Shown here piece by piece: positions 32,163 through 44,176 of a stretch of DNA of 64,000 bases (the stretch's first letter is position 1; each line of letters begins with the position of its first letter). Both the position numbers and the translations under genes were made by a program. The stretch is from Pseudoips prasinana (taxonomy: Eukaryota > Arthropoda > Insecta > Lepidoptera > Nolidae). Where the stretch lies: positions 26,207,201 to 26,271,200 of the forward strand of contig OX621249.1 in assembly GCA_951640165.1 (NCBI GenBank), written 5' to 3'. The notes beneath the pieces are model-generated. The model was not told the origin of the DNA. It saw only the letters and a program-made list of their open reading frames with translations, and made no database searches.

Positions 32163-32432
32163 GGTCACCGTAGCCTAGTTGGTAGTGCTCCTGCCTACGA
32201 AGCTGGTGGTCCTGGGTTCGAATCCCGGTAAGTGCTAATATTTGTGTGATGAGCACGAATATTGGTTTCTGAGTCATGGATGTTTTCTATGTATTTAAGT
32301 ATTTATCTATCTATATAAGTATGTATATCGTCGCCTGGTACCCATAGTACAAGCTTTGCTTAGTTTGGGGCTAGGATGATCTGTGTGACATTGTCCCTAG
32401 ATATTATTATATTATTATTATTATTATATTAT
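32163..32432 (+). mobile_element. SINE-A, full length
   Basis: Head and both pol III boxes intact (TAGCCTAGTTGG, GGTTCGAATCC). Same body as 143-396, tail (TTA)n. Confidence 0.9.
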
Positions 32433-32812
32433 TTGTCTACAGAGACATGCGATTTTTTTTTACATGTATTCATTATAACTATATAATTAATTATTGTAAT
32501 ATAATCTAATACATAATAATAAGAAAAGACCATCATATTAATATAAAAATAAATAATCAATAATCAGAATATGTCAATAATTATAATCATATCTATCCCG
32601 ATTCATTTTATAACCTCCTTTTCCGACGGTGAATGATATTCAGTAGGTACCTATTTATTTTTAACAGTAGACTACAGAAACAACGAGTTTAATAAGATTG
32701 GTTAAAAATCTATCTATTCTATTCTGTATTTCTTCATGCCAAGCGCGGTGGTTAAGGCAAATCCCTCCATATGGCAATGTTATAGAAACCTTTGGCGGAG
32801 GTAAATGTTCAG

Positions 32813-32879
32813 CAGTGGACGATTTCAGGCTGGTGATGATGATGACCCATCATCATCACCAGCCTGAAATCGTCCACTG
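32813..32879. repeat. Perfect inverted repeat, 32-bp arms, 3-nt loop
   Basis: Arm 32813-32844 (CAGTGGACGATTTCAGGCTG...) and arm 32848-32879 are exact complements around ACC. The left arm is a retroposon tail ending in (GAT)n; the right arm is its mirror copy. Confidence 0.95.
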
Positions 32880-32922
32880 TACGAAGACGGGGCGGGTCAC
32901 TAGCGTGTTATACTGTCACAAT

Positions 32923-33000
32923 ACATACATACATAGACTCACGCCTGTTTCCCATAGGGGTAGGCAGAGACAACTGATATCCATTTGTCACGATCTTTGG
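32923..33000 (+). repeat. (ACAT)n plus 'cacgcctgtttccc' repeat
   Basis: Same unit as 8196-8285: ACAT repeats, then 'agactcacgcctgtttccca' and 'gtaggcagagacaactgat'. Confidence 0.75.
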
Positions 33001-33482
33001 ACACGTCTTTTGCCTCAACTACTGTCATTATATTCTTCATACATGCTCGCCGGTTTAGGGTACTTCTGACCTGTCACAAATTCGTTCTTAATCCGGTTTC
33101 GTATTCAGCCAGGATTTTAGAAAGTAAAACGATATAATATTAATAATATTGACACTAACCTTGCACCTGAACTCAACAAATATAAAATACGAAAGCCTAT
33201 TAAAATTCATTGGTCCCGTTCAGTTTCTAAGTTCATATGTTTTCATAGATAAAACTTAATTCGTAAAACGTTATATGGCAGCTGTTATGCAATTATATTG
33301 ATTTGTATATTTATAGTTATGTAAGATTGTTTTTATGCGTACGTCCGTGAATATCTATTATTAAGCTTTAGTATAGTTCATTAGCCATGACATTGCTATC
33401 CTAAAAGTTATAATCAAGTAACGTTTGACGAGCCGGTTGGTGTGGTTGGAAAATGCTTGCCTTTTACGCCGCAGGTCGTGGG

Positions 33483-34588
33483 TTTTTTATTTTATTTTTT
33501 TTTTATTTTTTTTTTATTTGAGACAACAAACAATTGCGTAATTTGCTTAATACTAATACAGAATTATTTAGAAAAGACTTAGTTAATCACACAACCAGCA
33601 TCGTTATCTACAACAGATCATATGAAACGGTAAAACTAGTAACAAGCAACTATGGCAAACTATAGGTAATCAACAACATTAACTTAGTCTAGGTAGCATA
33701 CAGTAGGTGTGAGTTAGGTATTATACAGTGTTAATAATAGGTATTTATACGGTAATAATATTTAAATTAGACAAACTTATTCAGTAACTGTTTTTTAAAC
33801 TGATATATAGACAAAGCAAATATATCAATATCAGTGAAATTATCGTTGTAACCTTTCATTATCCGCCTTAAAGGCGCTCGTTCGCCAGCGTTGGTTCTGC
33901 TAGGTATAGGAGCAAATAGTTTGTGAGCGTAGGTGTCACGGATACGACGGGAGCGACTAGGTATGCGAATAAATATTTGATTAACTAATTTATCACAGTC
34001 AAGCTTATTTTTACAGATCTTATAAAGCAACATTTGGTCAAGGTACATTCTTCTTTCTTTGAGAGTTGTAAGGGAAATTTTTTTGAGAAGAGTCTCATAT
34101 GGGTACCGCTTCCGTTCAACTTTATAATTTAAGTAACGAAGGTATTTGCGTTGTACTGATTCTATTTGGACATTATATTTGTCATAAAGGGGGTTCCAAA
34201 CACATGTGGCGTATTCCAGTTGTGACCGAATGAGTGACTTGTATAATAATAAGAAAGTGGCGGGTTTCTTGAACGAGATACAGGTCCGTCTAACAAAGCC
34301 AAAAAGTTTAAAAGCCTTGGCAGTGATATAATCTATGTGAGCATCAAAGTGCAGTTTTGAGTCAAAATAAATGCCCAGGACTTTAATTAATGAAACTTTA
34401 TCTAAAGCGGTACCACAAAGGGAGTACGGGAAATTAATGACATTATTTTTTTTGGTAAAAGTGATTGATTTACACTTAGATAGACTTAAATGTAATTTGT
34501 TAGCAAGACAATAAGCAGTGAATCTATCTAAATCTTGTTGCAATTTGACAGAATCTTCAATTGACCTTATTTTTCTAAAAACGATGTT
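33483..34588 (-). mobile_element. 5'-truncated non-LTR retrotransposon
   Basis: Minus-strand element with a poly-A tail (T-run at 33483-33518 on the plus strand) and the 3' part of a reverse transcriptase gene. Truncated just after the catalytic region. Inserted inside the B box of a SINE-B. Confidence 0.85.
33767..34588 (-). pseudogene. LINE reverse transcriptase, thumb and C-terminal part
   Basis: About 273 residues open to the natural stop at 33767. The segment after the YxDD box is recognisable: LQQDLDRFTAYCLANKLHLS, then SKCKSITF, VLGIYFDSKLHFDAHIDYI, LLYKSLIRSQLEYATCVWNP and QRKYLRYL, typical of jockey/CR1-type non-LTR retrotransposons. The catalytic YADD itself and all upstream domains are lost by 5' truncation, so it cannot be functional. 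The open frame extends upstream to 34627, but its first ~14 residues come from the host SINE. No stops within the LINE part suggest a fairly recent insertion. Confidence 0.88.
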
Positions 34589-34651
34589 CGATTCCAACCC
34601 AGGACAGACATTTGTGTGCATGAACACGTCTGTTTGTCCTGCGTCTGGGTG

Positions 34652-34835
34652 TCATTAATATTATAAAGGCGAAAGTACGTGTGTTTGTGAGTGTGTATGT
34701 TGGTTACTTCTTCCCGTCTAAACAGCTGGATCGATTTGAATAAAATTTGGTATGAAGTTAGCTGACACCCTGAATTAACACCTAGGCTATAATTTAGAAA
34801 GTTTAACGCGGGTAAAACCGCGGGGCACAGCTAGT
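34652..34835 (+). mobile_element. Short Helitron inside SINE-B
   Basis: TC start (TCATTAATATTATAAAGGCG), hairpin GCGGGTAAAACCGC and terminus GGGGCACAGCTAGT. Inserted in the SINE-B body. Confidence 0.85.
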
Positions 34836-34980
34836 TATTTACATAAGTACTTATTTACAAAAGAAAAGTAATATATATGTAGTGTATCAGTTATCTAGTT
34901 TCCATAGTACAAGCTCTGCATAGTTTGGGGTCATACGGCCTTGTCTAAATAATGTCCCAGGATACTATTATTATTATATT

Positions 34981-36749
34981 TTATGTCATGGGATAATTCC
35001 ATGATCTCGTCGATCGAACGCAGTTGGAAACTACGCTGCCTAAAAAGGTCGTGCAGAACGCTAAAGAATTTATAAAGCGTTTGTAATCTATTTAAAAGCA
35101 AGTTTATTTGTTTCTTTTTACCCTTTTAACGACATACAATTGATACTATTTTCCATCGAGTCACGTGCAGTTCATAGTACTTCATAGATGAATGAAAATC
35201 GTGCGTTTGGTAGGCTCGTATGTCCATGCGTTACGTAATTTTTATATAACAAACCGGACTAAAGTGTAACACGGCCCGTTATGTTACGTCCACTAACTTA
35301 TTAATAAAGTACAGGCGAGTAAAGTGGTACGAAAGTGGTTGCACATAATTTATTTATTTCTCTTAGGAAGACCAATAGCTTTCAGCGACATTTTAGCGTT
35401 GTATGTATACATAACAGAGAGCCATTAATAGGTCTCCACGAATAAAAACATTACTTACAAATCTATATGTGGTATGTGGTAAAATTTATAAAACAAATAA
35501 TAAAAACTAAATTAAACACGTACTTAACGCTAAATAAATTACTTGATATTATTATAAACTAACACATCTTTTTGAAAAAAATTTGGCTAAGCACCCTTCT
35601 CACCGTCTCTGGTTTAGAGTTAAATACGTCTAAATCGATTTTTTAGTTTGTTTGATTAAGCTATTACTTGCTCGCCACAGGAATGCATTCTGACGATAGT
35701 TCTGACGTTAATATATATATAATATAGACTTTTGATATTATGTTTCATCTTCGTCACCTAGTCCAGGCTCTGCCTAGTTTCGAATCAGATGGCAGTGTAT
35801 TAGTTGTCCTAAGATATTTTTATATTATTTATTATAATCGTGATTAGTTAAGTCAAACTTAACTCTTAAATCTTGTCTTTATCTTTCTCTGACATCGCGT
35901 TTTAAATTTTTAAATCCTTTTATCAAACAAATAGATAAACATACAGTTGCTCGTTTCACAACGAAGGTTATAAATAAATCTATATTTATATTATTATGTA
36001 ACTTTATTTTAAACATAAATATAAATGTCAAGTTAACAATTAATTTGAGTAAATATTAACAACAATAAATTCAGCGTCGTATATTTTAATGGTCATAATA
36101 AACTAATTCGAGGTTAAAAAAATGAACCCCAAGGTTAATTCTTATTCAATGCAACTTTTTCATTTATTTTGCGTAACTTTATAACGTTGCAGTTATTGAC
36201 ACGCATCATGACTGTTTTAAATTAAATTGTACCAATTTAAATAAAGCTACGGACCTTAACCAACAAAAGCAGAGTTAACGTAATTGATAAAAAGGTTTTA
36301 AAAACAATAACAATGTCGGAAGAAAAAATACGGAATAAAAGACAATGGACAAAATATAATTTCTGTGTTTTTCTTTAATATGTGGTCAATATATTACATC
36401 GCTATTATTAAGTTTGACGTAAAGTTAACATCAAGTTTATCTTATTACTTTGCGAATATTAATAGGTAATGGATGAGAATCAAAATTAAAATCTCAAAGT
36501 CCCATTACGTTTTGGAACTTTTCGATGAATAAATAAAATAAGAATAAAATAGGTTTTTATTTACGTAGACTTTAAAAAAGCGCTTGTAAATAGTCAGAAC
36601 ATGTTTGTAGTAATATAGTTATGTATACATAATTATTTCTAGTTACATATATATATTTAGGTACACGGATTGTTAAAACATTTATACAATTTATTTTATA
36701 ATAGCAATGATATTTAGCCAGCTTGTATTAAGTAGTTGTCAAGGATATT
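34981..36749. other. Long spacer
   Basis: A SINE 3' scrap at about 35745-35830 (ctctgcctagtttcgaatca). Otherwise A/T-rich without coding signal on either strand. Confidence 0.45.
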
Positions 36750-37095
36750 ATGTTTAAGTTTCACGCACTGAGGGTGCTATTGGGGCTTCCAAGATTTTGC
36801 AGCGCGTCAGGTATGCATGCGGAGGCGACAACTGATAGTTTTGAAACAATTATCCGCAAGAGGACCGCCTCCCTGATGCGTCGAATACGAGGGAGACTAA
36901 TTGCATCCTTCGCATCATTTGCGAGAGAACTGACTGTCCGCTACTGGGGCATTGGACACGTTTGCACTGCTGCATGTCAGGTGCACCAGGACGCGGACGG
37001 AAATTTTTAAATTAATTTAATTCTAATAAGTACACTAACATAGTTTTAATTTATTATAATACTAACAATTATATGGATGTGCAATGTCTGAAATA
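36750..37095 (+). pseudogene. LINE protein C-terminal fragment and 3' end
   Basis: Reads RVLLGLPRFCSASGMHAEAT and IIRKRTASLMRRIRG, a block common near the end of lepidopteran jockey-like LINE proteins. A frameshift follows. The segment closes with 'gtgcaatgtctgaaataaat' and an AAT-rich tail, the LINE's own 3' end. Confidence 0.75.
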
Positions 37096-37124
37096 AATAA
37101 ATAATAATAATAAACACACACCTA

Positions 37125-37222
37125 TTCCAGATTGATGTCATAGACAGCCCCCTATGCAGAGGATGCATTGAATTTGAAGAAACACCGGCACACGTACTGC
37201 TACACTGCAACAGCGTCGCCAC
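37125..37222 (+). pseudogene. LINE Cys/His tail fragment
   Basis: Encodes DSPLCRGCIEFEETPAHVLL, HCNSVA, homologous in pattern to 26842-27040 but on the other strand. Confidence 0.75.
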
Positions 37223-37379
37223 TACATTGTTATTAACATGAATACAAGCTACTTATTAGCCGTCATTAAATCATTAATACTAGCTAATATTCTTTGTTAT
37301 AGAGATAAGATTGATCTGCGATGTGATTAATATTGATAGCTAAAGCAATTATGACTTTGTATTCATAGTTGCCTATCTT

Positions 37380-37690
37380 TTAATCTATAGTAAGTTAGGC
37401 ACAAAAGGATGTCTTTTGGTTGATATGCCCGATACGACATTCTTGATGGCGTCTGCAAAAATATATGAGTTTGTAGTCATATAGTATTTTGTGTGTCCTT
37501 GCATTTTGGGCTTCTCATCTTTTAATACATGTAATTGTAAAGTAAGTTTTTATGTAAAAGGAGGCATGTAACTGTATCTTTCTGATTGATATGCCAGATA
37601 CGCCATGGTGTCTCCCAAAGGAGGTATTCATCTATTATGGCATGTATTCTTGCATTTTGAAGTTCTTTGGCTTTTAAACCTACCGTTCCG
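37380..37690 (+). repeat. Diverged tandem duplication, two ~150-bp units
   Basis: Both units share 'ggttgatatgcccgatacg' / 'gattgatatgccagatacg', 'ttgcattttg' and a following 'tttaa/cttttaa' block. Strongly diverged, function unknown. Confidence 0.6.
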
Positions 37691-37802
37691 TTAGTTTTTG
37701 TTAGTAGAAAGTGACTTATATTTGTGTTGATTCTTTTATCTTCTTTTTAAATAATTAATATATTGATAAATTAAATTTCAATTTACATTATTATGTATGT
37801 TA

Positions 37803-37980
37803 GGACAGATATTTGTGTCCATGAACATATATTCTGTGTGTCCCGAGTCTGGGTGTAATTATCGAAATATGTATGTATTCACAACAGAATAGTAGTATGT
37901 AGGTATATGTAACTTTTATCAGTTATCTGGTTTCTCTGCTTAGTTTGGAATCAGATGACTCGTGATCGTGTGTGAATAAA
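37803..37980 (+). mobile_element. SINE-B, head missing
   Basis: Starts within 'gacagatatttgtgtccatg', ends 'gtttggaatcagatgac...tgtgtgaataa'. Confidence 0.75.
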
Positions 37981-38526
37981 AAAAGATACAATGAAAGAAC
38001 TGAAAAAAAATATTATAACCGAAATTGCACTCACAGGTGGCCATAATCTGCGACTAAATAAGCTACAACGTTCAAGGAGGACTGATAGTAAATGACTGCA
38101 AATTAGAACCATTTATATGCTTTAAATGATCTAGAAAAGAAATAAAATTGTGCAAAACTTGACCTTCTTATATTAACAGAGTGCACATTCATAGTTAACA
38201 GCCTACATGAATATTTAAATTACAATTTTATTCATAGAAACTGATGATTAACATGAAATAGTGCGTTTTTCGTCATACAATAATCGTAGACCTACTTAGT
38301 AGATTATTTTAACAGTCATGATAACGCCTTCGGGTAAATTGAACTATTTAATGAAATTAACGTATTATTATACTGATATTTCCGTATTATTGACGGCAAC
38401 GGATATTACCAGCCTATCTCTCTCCTCCAAGAAAATATCTACCAGAGAACAGGCAGCTTCATAATTGAATATCTTAGAAAACATAGAATTTGATAGTGGG
38501 TCTACCCATTAATTAATATTTTTATC

Positions 38527-38755
38527 CTGGGACATCATTCACACACGGCCATCTGATCCTGAACTACCTTGTACTAGGGAAACCAGATTACCGTTACCGT
38601 TTTTTACTCTTATGTTAATACATACTTATATAGATAATTCGCCCAGACTCAGAGCAAATGGACATGTTCATACACTCAAATATCTGTCCTTGATGGAAAT
38701 CGAACCCACGACCTGCGGTGTGAAAAGCAAGCATTTACCAACCACGCAACTTACT
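38527..38755 (-). mobile_element. SINE-B copy
   Basis: 'cctgggacatcattcacaca' to 'aagcatttaccaaccacgca'; includes the B box region 'ggaaatcgaacccacgacct'. A tail-2 scrap lies just left of it (38395-38460). Confidence 0.8.
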
Positions 38756-39210
38756 ACTACTATACTATTTAATAGTTTCTTGTGGGATTCTTTAGCCCTA
38801 TAACCTAAAGGATCTCGAGTGGTGACCACGTACCGGAAGACGCAGCGTAAGCTGTCCCCTTACAAGATGGACGGATAATCATGTGAGGGTTGCTTCATGA
38901 TTAAGAAGAATTGGCCACTGAAACTGTGACACACTCGACTACTTTTATAAAGATACTTAAAATCTTTTTTCTCGACAAACCGCAGTCAATTGCCGTCTTA
39001 TAGGCGTTCCAAAGATCCATTTATGCAAAGATGTCATCCAAAATAGCTACACCAGCTACAGCAGAGTCGCTTGGCCATTTAACTGAAAATAAATTCTATA
39101 CATAATCTCATCGCATATCCTTTAAAATATAATAAAAATGGCGACCATTTAAATGGTGGCAACATCACTTAAATAGATTTGAGCGATCTTAATGAAATAG
39201 AGATTTGTTA

Positions 39211-39510
39211 GAGGTAGGGCACAGCGTTCATTCGCTCGAAGAGCAGCCCGACTGCGGAAGTACCTCCACCTTACAGAAGACATTCCTTAATAATGACTTT
39301 AATAATTTAATGTTGTGTTTCTGAGTGTCAGTAAGGTCGCCAGAGCTCATCGGGGTGGGGGGAAGGGTCAGCAACACTTGTTTGCTGACTCTAAAAGGCC
39401 GGCAACGCACTCGCGACTCCTCTGGTGTTGCGAGTGTCCATGGGCGGCGGTGATCACTTACCATCAGGTGACCCACTTGCTCGTTTGTCGACCACTGACA
39501 TAAAAAAAAA
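39211..39510 (+). mobile_element. Retroposon H copy 1 (~300 bp, poly-A)
   Basis: Begins GAGGTAGGGCACAGCGTTCA and ends 'cactgacat' plus A9. Contains 'gtgatcacttaccatcaggt'. Aligned over its whole length with 53435-53739, which starts at the same base. Confidence 0.8.
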
Positions 39511-39900
39511 GCTCTTTATAAGGAACTGCAGTCTAGTTAAATCTGATCTCATACTATCTGTAATGTCTCGGTTATTTAATATAGAACAAGCTCATTACGA
39601 AGATAGTTCACTCTCAGTCATTAAAACACTTAATCTACTAACACTAACTACCTAACACTTTTCATAAGAAAACGTATAAAATTCCAATCCCAGTATGATT
39701 TCTAACATGGACTTAACGATCAATAATGTCAATTCATCTTAAAATTTACACACACACAAATTAATGATGACACAATATTAACGAGACACCCATAAATAAC
39801 AATATTAATGTCTATATAAGTCGAATCATCCATTTTTCATGTGATTGGAATCTTGTGTTAACTAATCGAATATGATAGGATCGATTGTACATCATTTTCA

Positions 39901-39964
39901 ATCATTTTAGCACTTCAATATGATTAGTTAGCTGCAACTAATCAAATTGAAATGCTAAAATGAT
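39901..39964. repeat. Inverted repeat, 29-bp arms, 6-nt loop
   Basis: Arms 39901-39929 and 39936-39964 pair at 27 of 29 positions around AGCTGC. Confidence 0.9.
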
Positions 39965-40374
39965 TTGAAACGCTATTAATAGAAAAGAGTTTGTGTACAG
40001 GGTGCCACGGAAAGTTTCTTTATTTATCTTCGAAGTTGGCAAGTTACTATGGCTCACTGGCAAGTTCGTAGGTAAAAGACCAGTAGGGTGGTACCTGGTT
40101 CCCTGAAAGGAACTTCATCCTTATCAGGATGAATGGTCATCTACCACCGTGCGTTTTTGAACACAAGATTTTTTTGCTGCGCACTACCGTTCTGAAGAAT
40201 CAATTAACTGCGGAGGTATTTCCGATCGGGTATTACACGACAACCTTCAAGAAACGACCCTATTCCTTTCTTAAAGGCCGGAAACGCAGTTGCGACTCTG
40301 GTGTTGCGAGAGTAACTTACTAAAACTATCTACATATTCGGCCAAATTATGGCTAACTTAGTAGATATCATTAT

Positions 40375-40630
40375 ATGGCGTGCTATTTGAAGTGGTTGGA
40401 AGATTCTTGCCTTTCACGCCTCAGGTCGTTGGTTTGATTATGACAGATATTTGTGTGCTTTAAACATGTCTGTTTGTCTTGTGTCTGGGTGCATTTACGA
40501 ATAGTATGTAATTATAAAAGAAAAGTAACTAGTATATGTATACCAGTTATCTGATTTCCATAGTACAAGCTCGGCTTAATTTGGGATCAGATGGCCGTGT
40601 GTGAATAATGTCTTAGGATATTATTTATTA
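40375..40630 (+). mobile_element. SINE-B copy
   Basis: 'atggcgtgctatttgaagtg' head, 'gtttgattatgacagatatt' eroded B box, end 'gaataatgtcttaggatatt'. Confidence 0.75.
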
Positions 40631-41889
40631 TTACCGAGTATTAAATTCTGTTGGAGTCAACCATTGAATAAAGTACATTGGATGTTAGTGTTGGTGCAGC
40701 TCCCTTAGTTTAATAGGATCACGGGCACCCTTTATTTTGTTTTTAAAATTGAGTCGAAAACTTATCGTGAATTACCGTGCGTGTCGTACATTCTACCTAT
40801 GTATATATACATAGATTAAAATAAATATAGATTAAAATAGATACTAAGTAGGCTTTTCTTAAAATCCTTTTTAAAAGAAAGTCCAAAACATGCGTGAAAC
40901 CAGTTCTTACACGAACCACTTTCTAATTAAATCCACTGTCCAGTGTATATATTGTATCTTCAGTTCAATGACATGATTAATATCACATCTGAGACCGTTT
41001 ATTCCATTATTTCCACCTGATGGCAATGCCGTGCGTGTACAACCAACTGCACAATAACAGCCAACACGAGCAACCTTAAGTTCTAGACGTAAAGTTTATT
41101 TTCCGATGTGTTTGTTACTTCTGATGTGGTGCTGAGTTTACAATCGAAAGTGGAGAAAACAATGATGTAAGTGTTCTACTCTAGATGTACAATTGTAACG
41201 TATCAAATTGAAGGGGTCAGTGTTAGTGGAAAGTAGGTATTTTATAGTTGGGCGTTTTAATATACAAGTGATTTGAATTCGGAAGCAACTACAATTTTAC
41301 TGTAAACTGCCATTGTCACCATTTAAACATAGTTAAAAACCGAAACATAACCTCAAAGTACCGTCATTTTTTGTGAAGCGTACTTGAGTGCGTTGGTAAT
41401 TAAAAATACAAACTTGAATAATTACACTAAACTTATACCCGCGTTCATAATAAGGAGGTAATTAATTCGACTATTTTGGATGTGTAGTTTGTGCACGCTT
41501 GACTTGGGGAGTAAGCTGTTGAATGCGTGACGAGAGCGTTACGAAAAGTGTGATCGGACGAGGCAAACGGTTGGTGAAAGGAAGTGTAGGGGCGAGGGAG
41601 AGAGGTACACATTTTCTTTATCTGTTTCTCTCATAGCCAGTTACGTTTCAAATATCTAAGTTTATTTCAGTCATCTGGTGGTCAGCACACTAATTTTTTT
41701 TATATGTACGTTACGGAATTTCCACGTTGTTTGTGAACCAATATTGATAGTTATTTTTAAATCGGTAGGAAATACTTTCGGAATGTAAATTTTGTTTCAA
41801 TCGGTGGTCTAAAAGTTAATTGTTATATCGATTCCACTAGACATACTCACAGACAATAGTTACATGACTTATACACTTTTTTATTAGGA
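40631..41889. other. Repeat-poor spacer with G/C-richer patches
   Basis: No recognised repeat. 41040-41170 ends in ACAATGAT|GTAAGTGT, a perfect 5' splice site two bases after an ATG. 41480-41620 is purine-rich and also ends near GAG|GTACAC. Either could be a first exon of an unseen plus-strand gene; no downstream exon was found. Confidence 0.35.
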
Positions 41890-42307
41890 GCTAGCTGTGC
41901 CCGCGTCTCCTTTTGCGTGTTTTAGAATGATTCTGTAAATGTTTTATCTGAATATCTCTAATATTTTTTCACATTTGTTCACATAAAACTTACATATTTC
42001 CATAAAAACGTTCATTTTCTTGTGGGTAAAACTTTTACTTACTTTGTATGTCATATTTATTTATATCGAATCAACAGACTTAAAATAACTTTCAAGCTTC
42101 GAGCTTCTTTTTTCGATTCTTCCATAAAAGTTTTCATACCCTTTTCAACCGTTTACAATCCCTTTTTCGCATTAATAAGTTGCCTATGACCTTTCTCAGG
42201 GTTAAGACTATCTGTGTACAAAATTTCTTTGAAATCGGTTCAGTAGTTTTGGCGTGAAACGCGACGGACAGACAAAGTTGGTTTCGCATTTATAATATTA
42301 GTAATGA
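41890..42307 (-). mobile_element. Helitron-like element, reversed
   Basis: Begins GCTAGCTGTGCCCGCG (mutated CTAGT terminus) and ends 'tttataatattagtaatga'. The interior has 'gaaatcggttcagtagtttt', common in such elements. Confidence 0.65.
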
Positions 42308-42471
42308 TTATACGCGATGACCCTAGCGAAGGGCAGACCGGATTATACATATTAGTACCTATGCATAGACAGCGATGCAGAGGCATAAACCATATAGGTA
42401 TATAATTATACTGCTCTATATCTACTTACTAGTATATACTGAAAATTACAGAGTAGAGTCGTATATAAATA

Positions 42472-42652
42472 ACTAGCTGTGCCCTGCTGATTTACCCGCA
42501 TTAAACTTTAGAAATTACAGCCTATGTGTTATTCGGATATATAAGTTGTATTTCCACAAAGTTCGTTCCGTATTATTTGCGTGAAAGAGTAACATACATC
42601 CATACATCTATACATCCATACACAGAAACTTTCGCTTTTATAATATTAGTAA
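42472..42652 (-). mobile_element. Short Helitron, reversed
   Basis: ACTAGCTGTGCCCTGCTGATTT start, 'tttccacaaagttcgttccg' interior, 'cgcttttataatattagta' end. Confidence 0.8.
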
Positions 42653-42654
42653 TA

Positions 42655-43015
42655 ATAATGTCCTCCTAGCCGAATTTGGCCACGGCGGCCAGTCTCAACA
42701 GTTTAGCCATCTGCGCGGGATATATTATAGTTCTCAAGTGTGTGCGCAAATACAAGAGCACTTTCTATTCCATCACTCTCATGATCCGATGGGACGCCTA
42801 GCGACACGACCGGAAAGAGGTCAGGTACAGGACCGACAGCTTTGCGTGCTCTCCGAGGCACGGGGGTATAATACCGTCTACTTACAGACTTCGGGCTGAT
42901 GCTGAGAATTTTTTCTTTTTACAGAAAGTCCCTAAATCACCTTTAGCCCGACCCGGGATTTAAACCCAGGACCTCGTTCTCTGCGGGTGAACGCTAGACC
43001 AACGAGGCAGTCGCA
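42655..43015 (-). mobile_element. SINE-D copy
   Basis: 'aatgtcctcctagccgaatt' to 'gctagaccaacgaggcag', i.e. the complete element including the tRNA head, reversed. Confidence 0.85.
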
Positions 43016-43741
43016 TTTATGATATTAGTAGGAAGTAAGATAAGTGTGCTACCTATATATAATGTTATTTATTATTTTACATATTCTTGAATTCCATGCA
43101 TTGTTAGGTTTTCATGCCCACTTTAACACACACTTATATAAAAATAAATAGGTTATTATTACTTCTTAAAATTATGTTGGTATGTTTTTAAATAATGTGA
43201 TTACATTAAGTAGGTACCTACTAATAAATCAGCTTTTAAAAATTCCATGAATATAAACTTGTTTATTTGCAGTACAAAGTGTCAAGTTGTTAAAAAAATT
43301 GACAAAATATATGAATATAAAAATAAAATTAAAGTATTTTTAATTTGTAAGGCATACCATTCAATGAAGGATTACATCAATGACAAACATGTGTAAAACT
43401 GTACCTTTTTTATATAACTTTGTGTTATAACCCAACGCGTTTTTAATTATTATTATGTTACTTGACAATTGCTAGATAACTATGACATTGATGCTTATAA
43501 TATTGACATTTAATAATAATATATATAATTTTTCTTTATTCTTGTTTTAAGTAAATTGATAATATATGTGTTTATCTGGAGTTAGAGATTATAATGTGAA
43601 CTTTAGTTTTAGAAAATATTGTACACCTTATGGGTATGTTACAGCGGACGCATGATAACAATTATAAAATTGTAAATAACCTGTAACAAGCATTAAAGGA
43701 AATTTTAATTTGTATTGGAAAATGATAAACTGTATTTTATA
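43016..43741. other. A/T-rich spacer, nothing recognised
   Basis: No supported feature. Confidence 0.45.
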
Positions 43742-44100
43742 ATTTTGGCTGATCTGTAGGCCGAGGCAGAGGTCGTGGGTTTGATCAACACCTAGAAGAA
43801 ACCTTTGTGAGATTAGTACGAGTATTTGTTCTGTGTCTGGATGTAATTTATCTATAATATGAATGTATTTACTTATAGATATCTATAAGTACAGACGCCA
43901 GCACATCCAGCTATCCCAATCTGTCAAATTTCTTTTATAGATTTTCAACTTTATTCCAAAAGCATAAGGTTCACTTTCAATTAGAGAAATTTGACAGCTT
44001 GGGGTAGCTTGATGTGCTGGCGTCTGTACGTTATCAGTTGTCTGGTTGCTACAGTAAAGACTCTGCCTAGTTTGGGAACAGTGTGTTAGTTGAACCAATA
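43742..44100 (+). mobile_element. SINE split by MITE-135
   Basis: Head 'ggctgatctgtaggccgagg', B box region 'cgtgggtttgatcaacacct', body 'ctgtgtctggatgtaattta'. It resumes after 44028 with 'tatcagttgtctggttgcta'. Confidence 0.75.
43892..44026. mobile_element. MITE-135 copy 3, nested in a SINE
   Basis: 135 bp, CAGACGCCAGCACATCCAGC start and its complement at the end, TA at 43890-43891 and 44027-44028. Clean boundaries confirm the element's ends. Confidence 0.92.
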
Positions 44101-44176
44101 GATTAATTATTATAAAGTTGCTCATGTAGAAAAATATGCCGCCATTGATTTTTATAGATAAGCAACTTTATAATGA

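Larger units (their letters stand above)
33427..34980 (+). mobile_element. SINE-B split by a LINE and a Helitron
   Basis: The SINE-B head (33427-33482, ending 'gcaggtcgtgggtt') resumes at 34589 with 'ttcgattccaacccaggaca'. It is broken again at 34652-34835 and ends 'aataatgtcccaggatacta' at 34980. The three layers date the SINE as oldest. Confidence 0.85.
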
